From contig DAOWNK010000003.1 in assembly GCA_030642635.1 (NCBI GenBank), positions 1 to 31,305 of the forward strand: a stretch of 31,305 nt of DNA, given 5' to 3'. How positions within the stretch are numbered: position 1 is the stretch's first letter; each line of letters starts with the position of its first letter. Shown one piece after another: positions 7,195 through 15,185 of this stretch. The stretch comes from Pirellulales bacterium (lineage in GTDB: Bacteria; Planctomycetota; Planctomycetia; Pirellulales; Thermoguttaceae). The notes beneath the pieces are model-generated. The model was not told the origin of the DNA. It was given only the letters and a program-made list of their open reading frames with translations, and made no database searches. The position numbers and the translations under genes are program-made.

Positions 7195-8205
7195 TTAATT
7201 CCTTCCTTGATGGTTCTTCTCGTACGATTTGGCGAACTTTTTAGGATCGACCCAGCGGACATTCTGGTGCGACGAGCCGTAGCGCACCTTGCGTCGGGCG
7301 TCTTCGGTGCGGCGCGTCGATTGTGCGAGCCTGTCGGCACGCCGGGCCGGCTCCGCACGGCCGAGTTGTCGGTAGACCTCGGCCAGGTTGTGCCATCCGC
7401 TAGACTGTGGGCAGATTGACAGGCTGTGCCGAAGTGCGTTTTGTGCTTCGCCGTAACGACCGCAGCGCGCCAGCAACACGCCAAGATCGTTCGATGCTAT
7501 TGCATTTTTCGGATAGACGAGCAACGCGGCTTGGTAGAAGGCCACCGCCTTCGGCTCGGCCGCACGGACGTTGGTGCTTTTTTGCCAGGCCATCGCACCG
7601 TGCAGTTTTCCCAATCCGTGCAATGTCATCGATCCGGCCACCTCGCCTCCGGCCGCGGCGGCGAGTTGCTCCTGGGCGAAGGTGAGATAACACTTAAGCG
7701 CCGAGACGGGCGTAAGGTTGTCGGTCCGGACGTTTTTCAGCACCGGCGTGCGATGTCCGCCGATGATGTTCGGCAGATTCAGATCGGCCTCCAACGCCGA
7801 ACCGCTTGGTATGAAGTCATCCGCCTCCTTGATAGCGTTCAATCCGGCCGCCAGCGAGCGGCTGTGCACGGTGGTTTGGTGCTCGGTGTCCAAACACTGG
7901 GCGATTATACGCATCGCGCCGACGAATTCCGCCCTGGCGGCAAAATACGCCTTCCGGCCGGCCAACTCGAAACCATGGCGAATCTGCCGGTCGGCCTGCC
8001 GGGCGATCTGCTCAAGGTGTTCGCTGCGTCGGTGTGGTTTTTCATCCGGCAGTAACAGCGCAGGCCCAGAGACGCCCAGTTCCCGAGGCGGCTGGTCGTC
8101 CGCCTTGGTCGGTCGAACGGATAGTAATGTTAAAACAACAAGCGCCGAGGCGACCGGCAATAACATCTGCCAAGGAGTCGGCAGATTTCCGTGGTGATTC
8201 GTCAT
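7195..8205 (-). CDS. Secreted or membrane-anchored TPR protein
   Basis: 336 aa. A hydrophobic N-terminal segment (about residues 13-30, LLPVASALVVLTLLSV) is a signal peptide or anchor. The middle (about residues 60-160) is helical. Tetratricopeptide-like repeats cover about residues 225-290 (AVAFYQAALLVYPKNAIASN, DLGVLLARCGRYGEAQNAL, GWHNLAEVYRQLGRAEPAR). Such repeats bind partner proteins. The basic C-terminus (KKFAKSYEKNHQGRN) has no recognised motif. The stop is 6 bp from the start of the Wza-like gene, which argues for co-transcription and a joint role in envelope polysaccharide export. AAAGAAGA before ATG 8205 is a plausible ribosome-binding site. Confidence 0.8.
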   Translation of the reverse strand: MTNHHGNLPTPWQMLLPVASALVVLTLLSVRPTKADDQPPRELGVSGPALLLPDEKPHRRSEHLEQIARQADRQIRHGFELAGRKAYFAARAEFVGAMRIIAQCLDTEHQTTVHSRSLAAGLNAIKEADDFIPSGSALEADLNLPNIIGGHRTPVLKNVRTDNLTPVSALKCYLTFAQEQLAAAAGGEVAGSMTLHGLGKLHGAMAWQKSTNVRAAEPKAVAFYQAALLVYPKNAIASNDLGVLLARCGRYGEAQNALRHSLSICPQSSGWHNLAEVYRQLGRAEPARRADRLAQSTRRTEDARRKVRYGSSHQNVRWVDPKKFAKSYEKNHQGRN

Positions 8206-8214
8206 TCTTCTTTA

Positions 8215-8312
8215 AGGGGCCAGGGGTCAGGGGTTAGGGACCAGGGGTTCGGGGCCAGGAAAACGTTTTGCACCAAATCTCTGGCCCCTAACCCCTGGTC
8301 CCTATCCCCTAC
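8215..8312. repeat. CAGGGGTTAGGGACCAGGGG palindromic repeat
   Basis: Arms of about 34 nt (within 8223-8260 and 8279-8312) are inverted copies with a few mismatches around an AAAACGTTTT-containing loop. The element lies directly upstream of the leftward TPR gene, and its edge is about 10 bp from the start codon, so it would be in the leader of that transcript. A related TAGGGGCTGGGGGCTGGG fragment occurs at 31121. Confidence 0.75.
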
Positions 8313-8378
8313 CTGTAACGAATCGACCAATTTTTCGGACGGCGCTAAGCGAAATCGCACAGCAGCAACCTCTCATGT

Positions 8379-8588
8379 GGATTGAACGGCCGAACAGCCG
8401 TCACAGACCACACCAGCCGCACGTTTCATTCGGCAGTTGCCGTACAATCCATCTTAACCGTTCAATCCGCAAAATCGCACCTCGTGGCGCTGCTAAGCCG
8501 CAAGCGGAATTATTTCAGGGTGGCATGCCCTCGCGAAGCGTGGGCATGTTAGCGATTCCATGGCGACGCAAGCGACGCCATGCCACCC
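8379..8588. repeat. Two further palindromic elements in the 447-bp gene-free gap
   Basis: The gap 8206-8652 has no credible gene. Besides the element at 8215-8312 it holds two more. One is an 11-bp perfect inverted repeat, GGATTGAACGG (8379-8389) and CCGTTCAATCC (8458-8468). The other is a palindromic unit at 8518-8588 with ends GGGTGGCATG/CATGCCACCC and inner hairpins (TGCCC...GGGCA and TGGCG...CGCCA). A fragment of the GCCGCAAGCGG family lies at about 8495. Confidence 0.7.
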
Positions 8589-8652
8589 AACGCCAGACAC
8601 CCGGCGGTGGGCGGCTTGACCATGCACCCCACGGCCGGATATTTTATAGAGC

Positions 8653-8976
8653 ATGTTGTTGTTCAAGAAAAAATTCCTGCCTGCGATCCGCTCCGGACAA
8701 AAGACCCAAACTATCCGGCTGTGGAAGTACCGGAGGATGCGATCAGGACAGCGGAGCTACATTCCCGGGGTCGGCTACATTCGAATTACCGAGGTCGAAG
8801 AGGTGCAACTCGACGAACTGACCGATGAGGACGCCAGGCCCGACGGTTTTGAAACGGCCGATGGGTTGCGGGCGGAAATTGCCAGGCTGTACCCGAAACA
8901 GCTTGCCGAGGGGTACAAGGCGTATCGGGTAGTCTTTCAGAAGGCGGAAGGGGGAAGGGGGAAGGGGGAAAGATAA
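8653..8976 (+). CDS. ASCH domain protein
   Basis: 107 aa, a compact ASCH-domain protein (PUA-like beta-barrel predicted to bind RNA or nucleotides). Evidence is the N-terminal FLPAIRSGQKTQTIRLWKY, the central GVGYIRITEVEEVQLDELT, then EDARPDGF and the C-terminal strand AYRVVFQ. Some ASCH proteins bind or cleave RNA, and others act on modified nucleosides; the substrate here is unknown. The last eight or so residues (AEGGRGKGER) and the TAA come from a purine-rich GAAGGGGGAAG repeat, so the core domain probably ended near residue 98. Upstream is repeat-rich DNA with no clear promoter. Confidence 0.8.
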   Translation: MLLFKKKFLPAIRSGQKTQTIRLWKYRRMRSGQRSYIPGVGYIRITEVEEVQLDELTDEDARPDGFETADGLRAEIARLYPKQLAEGYKAYRVVFQKAEGGRGKGER

Positions 8977-9032
8977 ACCACTTCCCTCTTCTCCTCTCCC
9001 CCTTCCGACTTCCTCCTTCCCCCTTTCCTCTC
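8943..9032. repeat. Purine/pyrimidine mirror-inverted tract GGAAGGGGG / CCCCCTTCC
   Basis: A GGAAGGGGGAAGGGGGAAG tract (8943-8971) is followed by a CTTCCCTCTTCTCC...CCCCTTTCC tract (8981-9032), forming a long imperfect inverted repeat between converging genes. It includes the stop of the ASCH gene on the left, and its right edge reaches the TGA of the leftward membrane-protein gene (9031-9033). Confidence 0.7.
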
Positions 9033-9681
9033 ACATCCTAAGCATATCGAACAGCGATTGCGCCACCGCGTTCGGATCTTGGGCGATCGCCATAACCAGG
9101 GCTATGGAGATTAGCACGGCGGCGCTGAGCAGGCTGATTCCACGCGGGTTCCGGGCAACATCCTCGCGGCTCAGCGCGTCCCCAAGCGCCGTCTCCAGGC
9201 GTCGCCAGCCGGCGTGGTTCTGCTTGGAACCGATCGACGCGAGCGAGATGTTTCGCATCGCACCGAGGTTGTCTACGTGCAACTGCACTCCCAGCGTCGG
9301 CATCGAGAGGCTCTCACCGGCCCAGCGTGCGTCCGGGTCCAACTCGCCGGCCAGGTCGGCCAGGATCGGGCGCAACCGGTCGGCCGGCATGTTGTAGATA
9401 ATCAAGCGCGGCCTTAACAACAACAGAACCAGCACCAGGCACATCGCATAGAAGGCCGACAAAAGCAGCCATACGTACGGTCCGAAACGTATGGCGGCGG
9501 CATCGGGAAAGAACAATTCGATCGGGCCGACCACTACGAACCCTGCAACGGCCAGACCCAACGCGGCCGCATCGCGAGTGCCGGTCACCATGAACGGCCG
9601 CCGCGAAAGATTGATGGCGCCAAGCAGCAGCACATAAACGGCCACCGGTCCCAAGGCCAGGCATAAGCGAAAGGGGTCCAT
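9031..9681 (-). CDS. Integral membrane protein, unknown function
   Basis: 216 aa. Hydrophobic segments lie at about residues 5-23 (RLCLALGPVAVYVLLLGAI), 38-57, 68-90 (PYVWLLLSAFYAMCLVLVLL) and 183-202 (LLSAAVLISIALVMAIA), giving four predicted membrane spans. A soluble segment of about 90 residues (RPRLIIYNMPADRLRPILAD onward) lies between spans three and four. I recognise no named domain. It starts 10 bp after the infC stop, so it is the third gene of the thrS-infC unit. In many bacteria rpmI and rplT occupy this place. Confidence 0.75.
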   Translation of the reverse strand: MDPFRLCLALGPVAVYVLLLGAINLSRRPFMVTGTRDAAALGLAVAGFVVVGPIELFFPDAAAIRFGPYVWLLLSAFYAMCLVLVLLLLRPRLIIYNMPADRLRPILADLAGELDPDARWAGESLSMPTLGVQLHVDNLGAMRNISLASIGSKQNHAGWRRLETALGDALSREDVARNPRGISLLSAAVLISIALVMAIAQDPNAVAQSLFDMLRM

Positions 9682-9691
9682 CTGATATACT

Positions 9692-10219
9692 TCACTTCGG
9701 CGCCAACGTACAATTCATCCGCCGTCCGTGCTGGACCGGCGGCGATTCGACCTTTGAGACGTCTTCGAGCTGTGCGATCACGCCGTTGATTACCCGACGG
9801 CCTTCCTCGATGTGGGCCATCTCGCGGCCGCGAAAGATCACCGTCACGATAACCTTATCCTTGTGCTGCAGGAATTCCCGTGCTCTGCTGACTTTCACGT
9901 TTATGTCGTGTTCGCCCGTCTTTGGCCTAACCCGGATTTCCTTGATTTTGGTCTGATGAGTGTGCCCCTTGTGCTGCCGCTTTTTCTGCTGGTACTTATA
10001 CTTACCGTAGTCCATGATCCGGCAGACGGGCGGTTTTTCGTTGGATGCAACCTCGACCAGATCCAGCCCGGCACGGCGGGCCTCCTCGAGGGCGTCTTTT
10101 GTTTCCAGTACACCCAACTGCTCCCCTTCGGCACTGATTACTCGAACCGGCGAAACGCGGATCAGTTCGTTGATTCGCTGCTTGTCCGGTGCGACGACCG
10201 GTCTCCTCCATTTACCCAT
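9692..10219 (-). CDS. infC: Translation initiation factor IF-3
   Basis: 175 aa. IF-3 binds the 30S subunit, prevents premature 50S joining and checks the initiator codon-anticodon pair. The N-domain shows RINELIRVSPVRVISAEGEQ and DLVEVASNEKPPVCRIMDYG. The linker YKYQQKKRQHK and the C-domain KEIRVRPKTGEHDINVKVSR and VIVTVIFRGREMAH are classic. I chose ATG 10219, preceded at about nine bases by AGGTG. An in-frame TTG at 10225 is too close to that site. It follows thrS on the same strand, with its own possible promoter in the gap. Confidence 0.94.
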   Translation of the reverse strand: MGKWRRPVVAPDKQRINELIRVSPVRVISAEGEQLGVLETKDALEEARRAGLDLVEVASNEKPPVCRIMDYGKYKYQQKKRQHKGHTHQTKIKEIRVRPKTGEHDINVKVSRAREFLQHKDKVIVTVIFRGREMAHIEEGRRVINGVIAQLEDVSKVESPPVQHGRRMNCTLAPK

Positions 10220-10260
10220 AAGCAATTCACCTAATGTGGCTGTCGATGCTAACCCGTATA

Positions 10261-10289
10261 ACCATAGTATTTTTTAGCTGATTTGTCGA
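10261..10289 (-). promoter_or_regulatory. Possible sigma-70-type promoter for infC
   Basis: On the reverse strand TCGACA (10289-10284) and TATGGT (10266-10261) are separated by 17 bp. They match the -35 (5/6) and -10 (4/6) consensus and would start transcription about 35 bases upstream of ATG 10219. It is placed between the thrS-infC gap repeat and infC, so infC may be transcribed independently of thrS. Confidence 0.4.
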
Positions 10290-10333
10290 GTCAAGTGGTC
10301 AGTGGTCAGTTTTCAGGAACCGTATTGTATAAA

Positions 10334-10422
10334 CACAGTGGCACCGGCGTCCCGCCGGTGGTGCACAAGTACAGGTGTTACCACGAGTTACGTCACACCG
10401 GCGAGACGCCGGTGCCACTGTG
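10334..10422. repeat. 89-bp palindromic repeat, CAGTGGCACCGGCG family, copy 1
   Basis: Ends CACAGTGGCACCGGCG and its inverse close the element. Each half is also a smaller palindrome (CACCGGCG/CGCCGGTG), so it can fold as two hairpins or one long stem. It is roughly 90% identical, in the same orientation, to the copy at 12435-12523 on the other side of thrS. A more diverged copy lies at 31145-31232. Confidence 0.9.
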
Positions 10423-10443
10423 CTTTGCTTTGCAAGCTGGCCG

Positions 10444-12393
10444 CTATCTCACCGTTTTTGCCCTAATTTCGGCCAAAAGCTTCTCGACGGCCTCCTCCAG
10501 CGACATTGTGCCGATGTCGCCCTGGCGGCGATCTCGCACGGCCACCGTGCCGCTGTCCACCTCGCGGCCGCCGATGACGAACATGTACGGGACAAGTTCG
10601 AGCTGCGCGTCTCGAATTTTCGCACCGATCTTCTCCGCACGATAGTCGCCCGAAGCACGCAGGCCGGACTCAATCAACCGCCGTTCTACATCACGGCCGT
10701 ACTGCTCGAACTTCTGGCTGACCACAAGCACCCTGGCCTGCTCAGGGGCCAGCCACAGCGGGAACGCGGCGGCAAAGTGCTCGATTAACATGCCGACGAA
10801 CCGCTCCAGAGAACCGAACGGCGCCCGATGGATCATCACCGGTCGGTGCGGCCGGTTGTCCGGGCCGACGTACTCCAGGTCGAACCGATCCGGGCCCGGC
10901 AGGTTGTAATCCAACTGCACGGTGCCCAACTGCCACTCCCGGCCGATGCAATCGGCGGCGACGAAATCGGCCTTCGGGCCGTAGAACGCCGCCTCGCCGA
11001 CCTCGATGTCCAGCCCCGGCAGGTCCATCTGTTCGCATACCTGCCGCAGCGCCGTCTCGGCCCGATCCCAATCTTCCGATTTACCCACATACTTATCGCT
11101 GGCCGGATCGCGGAAACCCAGCCGCACGCGATAGTCGTTCAGTCCCAGGGTCCCCAGCACGAACCGCGTCATCTCGATACAGCCGCGGAACTCATCGGCC
11201 ATCTGGTCTTCGGTGCAGAAGATGTGTGCATCATCTTGTGTGAACCCACGCACTCGGGTCATGCCGCTAAGCTCGCCCGACTGCTCGAACCGGTGCACCG
11301 TGCCGAACTCCGCCAGACGCAACGGCAAGTCGCGGTAGCTGCGCGGCTTCGACTGGTATATCTTGATATGGTGCGGGCAATTCATCGGCCGCAGCAGATA
11401 ACGCTCGCCGTCGGACATTTCAATCGGCGGGAACTGGCTGTCGCTGTAGTACGGGAAATGGCCGGAGGTCTCGTACAGGTGTACGTTCCCGATCACCGGG
11501 GTATAGACTATCTGGTAGCCGCTTTTGATCAGTTCGGCGTGGATGAAGTTTTCCAGTTCGCGTCGAACCACGGCGCCCTTCGGCAGCCACAACACCAGCC
11601 CGGAACCGACCGCCGGATCGATCAGAAACAGTTCGTGCTGTTTGCCCAGCAGGCGATGGTCGCGTCGTCGGGCCTCTTCCATGCGTTCCAGATACGCCTT
11701 CAGTTCCTTCTTGCTGAACCATGCGGTCCCGTAGAGGCGTTGGAGTTGCTGTCGCGAGGCGTCGCCCTTCCAATACGCCCCGGCCACCGAGAGCAGCTTA
11801 AACGCCCCGATCGCCTTGGGGCTTGGCACGTGCGGCCCGCGGCAAAGGTCGATGAACTCGCCCTGGCGGTAGAATGATACCGAGTCCTCCTCGGCCAAAC
11901 CATCCTCGATGTGCTCTACCTTGAGCGTCTGGCCGAGGTCCTTGCACAGTTTGGCGGCCTCGATGCGGTCCATTTCGACCCGCTCCAGCGGCTCGTCCTC
12001 CTTGATGATCTTGGCCATCTCGGCCTCGATCTTCGGAAAGTCGGCCTCCGAGATCGAATGCTCCAACTCGAAGTCGTAGTAGAACCCATCGCCGGTGGTC
12101 GGCCCGAAGGCAAGCTGCACGCCCTCGAACAGCCGCATCACCGCCCGGGCCATCACGTGCGCGGCGGTGTGCCGCATTATCTCAAGTGCCTCGGGATCCT
12201 TCTTGGTAATCAGCCTAAGCGAGATACTGCCGTCCGCCGGCAACAGTGTATCAGCCCCGGTCAGCCGGTCGTCTATTACGGCCGCCAAGGTCGCCTTGGC
12301 CAGGGCGGGGCCGATGTCGGCTGCAACGTCGATCGGTCGAACCCGGCGTTGGTACTCCAATTTACTCCCGTCGGGCAAATTGACTGTTAGCAT
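10444..12393 (-). CDS. thrS: Threonyl-tRNA synthetase
   Basis: Class II synthetase of 649 aa that charges tRNA-Thr. Domains in order are an N-terminal TGS domain (from MLTVNLPDGSKLEYQ, about residues 1-60) and an editing domain with HTAAH and DLCRGPHV, which removes mischarged serine. The catalytic core carries motif 2 (RYLLRPMNCPHH to VHRFEQSGELSG) and motif 3 (GSLERFVGMLIEH). The C-terminal anticodon-binding domain starts at RVLVVSQKFEQYG. I chose ATG 12393, with GGAG five bases upstream. The in-frame extension to 12519 is translated from a palindromic repeat and is not part of the family. It is first in a leftward unit with infC. Confidence 0.95.
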   Translation of the reverse strand: MLTVNLPDGSKLEYQRRVRPIDVAADIGPALAKATLAAVIDDRLTGADTLLPADGSISLRLITKKDPEALEIMRHTAAHVMARAVMRLFEGVQLAFGPTTGDGFYYDFELEHSISEADFPKIEAEMAKIIKEDEPLERVEMDRIEAAKLCKDLGQTLKVEHIEDGLAEEDSVSFYRQGEFIDLCRGPHVPSPKAIGAFKLLSVAGAYWKGDASRQQLQRLYGTAWFSKKELKAYLERMEEARRRDHRLLGKQHELFLIDPAVGSGLVLWLPKGAVVRRELENFIHAELIKSGYQIVYTPVIGNVHLYETSGHFPYYSDSQFPPIEMSDGERYLLRPMNCPHHIKIYQSKPRSYRDLPLRLAEFGTVHRFEQSGELSGMTRVRGFTQDDAHIFCTEDQMADEFRGCIEMTRFVLGTLGLNDYRVRLGFRDPASDKYVGKSEDWDRAETALRQVCEQMDLPGLDIEVGEAAFYGPKADFVAADCIGREWQLGTVQLDYNLPGPDRFDLEYVGPDNRPHRPVMIHRAPFGSLERFVGMLIEHFAAAFPLWLAPEQARVLVVSQKFEQYGRDVERRLIESGLRASGDYRAEKIGAKIRDAQLELVPYMFVIGGREVDSGTVAVRDRRQGDIGTMSLEEAVEKLLAEIRAKTVR

Positions 12394-12434
12394 ATTCTCC
12401 AGCTTGCCTGTTTTGCCGATTCTGTGTTTAGCTA

Positions 12435-12523
12435 CACAGTGGCACCGGCGTCTCGCCGGTGGTGCACAAGTATGGGTATTACTTCGAGTTACGTCACACC
12501 GGCGAGACGCCGGCGCCACTGTG
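12435..12523. repeat. 89-bp palindromic repeat, CAGTGGCACCGGCG family, copy 2
   Basis: Same length and orientation as the copy at 10334-10422, with about eight differences. It starts 41 bp upstream of the thrS start codon and so lies in the thrS leader or promoter zone. Its reverse-strand translation accounts for the false N-terminal extension of thrS. Confidence 0.9.
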
Positions 12524-12581
12524 TTTTTCTTGATATTACCACCAAAGCGTTGATAAGTATAAGCACGAACGAGCGGTTACA

Positions 12582-13655
12582 TCAATAGCCATCCATGAAC
12601 CGCAGGAACCGTGCCTCGAACATCCGCCAATCGTCGCCGAAAACCGAGGTGAAATCGGCAGTCCGCTCGGCCGCAGTATATTCCGTAAACGGCGGGCGAT
12701 TGGCGGTCAGGGCCAGGTACTTCATGTACTTGCGCGGTTGGGTCTCGACCAGGAAGAAGGTCAGTGCCCAGGCCTCGGCATACGCGGCGGCGGGATTGGT
12801 CCTGAAAAGGCTATCCGAGACGACCAGCGAGGCGACCAACTCCGGCTTGTGATGTGGGACCAATTTGCGGAACGTTCGGAGCCGACCCTGGTTGATCCGG
12901 TCGCTGCGGAGGGTGTAGTGACGCGAGTCATACACGCCGGGCGCCTCGAACATGGTCGCCAGCCCCTCGGCCACCCAGAGCGGCGGCTGCGAGTATCGGC
13001 TGTGCGCTCCGGTGTTGAACGCCGTCTGGTGCGTCGCCTCGTGGATGATGACTGACGCGGTCTTGTGCCAATCGTCCAGGTCGTGCCGGTCCTTCAGATC
13101 GTAGACGGTGATCCGGTTCGATCCGAGCGAGTAGTACCCCAGCACACCGGAAGGGACGCGGGAGCCGTTTTCGGCCGAGTATCGGGCAAAATCACGCTGG
13201 TCGCGGCAGACAATCCCAACCAACGGAAACGGCGGTTTTTTCAGCTTAAAACCACGCACCAAAAAGTAGTGCACGAACGAGCGATAAAGATCCTCGAACC
13301 GGCCGGTCCAAAGGTCGCGCTGGCCGCGCGGATGGGCCACAATGTAATGGCCCGTGCCGCTGACCTCGAACCCCTTGCCGAGGTCTCTTAGCAACTCTGC
13401 ACGGAATTCCGACGGTGAGTAGCTCCGAAACCGGCTGGACGTCTTGCGGTAATCCGACGCTTCGTCGGGCGAGAACTGCCAAAGCCGGCCGTCGCGGCCC
13501 AGCAGGTGCACCTCGCGCCGGTTCCATGACAGCGGGGTCCCCTCTATCTTCTGACCATCCAGTGTCAGTTTCACCATCCCCTCTACCGGCAAGGCGGCCG
13601 GAACGGCGGGCGTACACATAAACATGGCAAAAACGGCACAGGCAGCGATTCGCAT
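12582..13655 (-). CDS. Secreted DUF1570-type zinc-peptidase-like protein
   Basis: 357 aa with a signal peptide (residues 1-20). The middle contains HEATH (205-209), with Glu230 in PLWVAEGLATMFE acting as a likely third ligand. This is the gluzincin arrangement HExxH plus a downstream Glu, so a zinc-dependent peptidase fold outside the cytoplasm is probable. The architecture agrees with the DUF1570 family, which is abundant in planctomycetes; substrates are unknown. AGGAC lies before ATG 13655. It is upstream of and co-oriented with thrS, but repeat DNA separates them. Confidence 0.8.
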   Translation of the reverse strand: MRIAACAVFAMFMCTPAVPAALPVEGMVKLTLDGQKIEGTPLSWNRREVHLLGRDGRLWQFSPDEASDYRKTSSRFRSYSPSEFRAELLRDLGKGFEVSGTGHYIVAHPRGQRDLWTGRFEDLYRSFVHYFLVRGFKLKKPPFPLVGIVCRDQRDFARYSAENGSRVPSGVLGYYSLGSNRITVYDLKDRHDLDDWHKTASVIIHEATHQTAFNTGAHSRYSQPPLWVAEGLATMFEAPGVYDSRHYTLRSDRINQGRLRTFRKLVPHHKPELVASLVVSDSLFRTNPAAAYAEAWALTFFLVETQPRKYMKYLALTANRPPFTEYTAAERTADFTSVFGDDWRMFEARFLRFMDGY

Positions 13656-13722
13656 GGTTAGGTCCTGTTTTTGGGGGGTATTACAAGTGTAGTACGTAAT
13701 TTGCGGTGCGAACGCGCAACCC

Positions 13723-13803
13723 GTTTAGCGGTCGCCGGTACGGCGGCCTTCGATACACCGATACTTTTCACATCCAAAGCCGCCGTACCGGCGGCTGCTA
13801 AAC
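13723..13803. repeat. 81-bp palindromic repeat, GTTTAGC...GCCGCCGG family
   Basis: Ends GTTTAGCGGTCGCCGGTACG and its near-inverse (closing GCTAAAC at 13803) form imperfect arms of about 25 nt. It lies in the divergent gap between the DUF1570 gene and the next rightward gene. Relatives are at 25099-25170, 27398-27423 (half), 15095-15185 (diverged) and 7084-7109 (half, in coding sequence). Confidence 0.85.
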
Positions 13804-13859
13804 TGCGGAATCAAACGCTATAATATATGGGTGGGATATTTATCCGTGAAAAACTCACC

Positions 13860-15149
13860 ATGCTGTATTCAGTACTACTTGCCGGATGCGTGCTGCTAGG
13901 GCAGGCCGATGCTGAGGAGGTTCGCCGGCTGGTTAGTGAGTTGGACTCGCGGCAGCTTGCCACTCGCAAGGCGGCAGAAGAAAAACTGCTCGAACTCGGC
14001 GGCGACGTGCTTGATCTGCTGCCTGCGTCGACTGCTCGCACCTCTGCCGAGGTGAAACAGCGCATCGGCCGCATCCGGCAGAAGCTCCAGCACCGTGCGG
14101 CCGAGTCCGCCGTCAATGGGTCGCTTGTGACGTTAAGCGGCGAAATGCCGCTCTCAAAAATCCTCGCCGCAATGGAAAAGCAGACCGACAATAAAATCGT
14201 CGATTTTCGTCGGCGGTTCGGCCATGAAGTCACGAATCCGAAACTCAACGTCGAGTTCGACAAAACCCCGTTCTGGCAAGCGCTGGACCGCGTGCTCGAC
14301 GACGCCAGGCTGACGACCTACCCTTACGGCAAGCTGCAAGCGATCCATGTTATCGGACGCAACGACGAGCAACTGCCACGCTCAGGCCGTGCAAGTTACG
14401 CCGGGCCGTTCCGCTTCGAGCCGGTCTCGATCACCGCACGGCGCGATCTGAGATACCAGGCACATCGGTCGCTTAGGCTGAACTTGCAGGCGGCATGGGA
14501 ACCGCGTCTGAGGCCGATCTGCCTGAAGCAGAAAATGGCCGATCTCCGGGCAGTCGACGAAAACAGCCGGCCGCTGGCCATCGGCGACGAGTTGGCGGAA
14601 CTGGAAATACCGGTCGGCGCCGACGCAACGGCAGTGGAAATTGTTCTTCCGTGGAAACTGCCGAACGGCCGGGTGCGGAAGATCGCAAAGCTTCGCGGCA
14701 CACTCACGGCCTTGGTCCCCGGCAAGGTCGAGACGTTCACCTTCGACGATCTGCCCAAGGCCGAGAACGTCGAAAAACGGACCGCCGGTGTGACCGTCGA
14801 GTTGGAACGGGTACGCAAAAGCGGCAAGCTCTGGGAAGTCCGTATCCGAGTGCGGTTCGACGACGCCAAGGGTGCGTTGGCATCGCATCGCGGCTGGATA
14901 TTGGGCAACGAATGTTGCCTCGAAACGCCCGACGGCAAGCCGGTGCCGTATAAAACCGTTGAAATTACCCACCAGGGCGACAACCAGATCGGCCTGGCGT
15001 ATTTCTTTTCTGCGGACCGGCCGCTCGGCGAGTACCGGTTCGTTTACAAAACGCCCGGGGTGATTGTTTCGGCGAAGTATGAGTATGAATTTGAGTTTAG
15101 CCCCGGCGTCCACGCCGGGAAAATCTCGCCGCATAGACGCAGCGGCTAA
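13860..15149 (+). CDS. Secreted protein with an STN-like N-terminal segment, unknown function
   Basis: About 429 aa from ATG 13860, with a signal peptide (MLYSVLLAGCVLLGQADA). Residues about 20-75 are helical (RQLATRKAAEEKLLELGGDV). The following segment (LVTLSGEMPLSKILAAMEKQ to LNVEFDKTPFWQALDRVLDD) resembles the short secretin/TonB N-terminal (STN) fold. The rest is beta-rich and unassigned. An alternative start is ATG 13827, just after a TATAAT box (13819-13824); the signal peptide favours 13860. The C-terminal 14 residues (GVHAGKISPHRRSG) and the stop are read from a GTTTAGC...GCTAAAC repeat, so the native end was probably near FEFSP. Confidence 0.75.
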   Translation: MLYSVLLAGCVLLGQADAEEVRRLVSELDSRQLATRKAAEEKLLELGGDVLDLLPASTARTSAEVKQRIGRIRQKLQHRAAESAVNGSLVTLSGEMPLSKILAAMEKQTDNKIVDFRRRFGHEVTNPKLNVEFDKTPFWQALDRVLDDARLTTYPYGKLQAIHVIGRNDEQLPRSGRASYAGPFRFEPVSITARRDLRYQAHRSLRLNLQAAWEPRLRPICLKQKMADLRAVDENSRPLAIGDELAELEIPVGADATAVEIVLPWKLPNGRVRKIAKLRGTLTALVPGKVETFTFDDLPKAENVEKRTAGVTVELERVRKSGKLWEVRIRVRFDDAKGALASHRGWILGNECCLETPDGKPVPYKTVEITHQGDNQIGLAYFFSADRPLGEYRFVYKTPGVIVSAKYEYEFEFSPGVHAGKISPHRRSG

Positions 15150-15185
15150 ACATTATATAACACCGCAAGGACGCGGCGGCTAAAC
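15095..15185. repeat. GTTTAGCC...GGCTAAAC repeat units between convergent genes
   Basis: A unit at 15095-15151 opens GTTTAGCC, includes the hairpin CCGGCGTCCACGCCGG and closes GGCTAAAC. A second closing unit, CGGCGGCTAAAC, ends at 15185. The first GGCTAAAC supplies the TAA of the rightward gene and the second supplies the TAG of the leftward radical SAM gene. Confidence 0.75.

Noticed and set aside
10828..11877. 349-codon rightward frame opposite thrS
   Set aside because: Antisense shadow of thrS arising from GC-rich codon bias; all thrS motifs are on the other strand.
12394..12519. In-frame N-terminal extension of threonyl-tRNA synthetase
   Set aside because: It is translated mostly from the 89-bp palindromic repeat, lacks homology to ThrS, and a good ribosome-binding site precedes the internal ATG at 12393.
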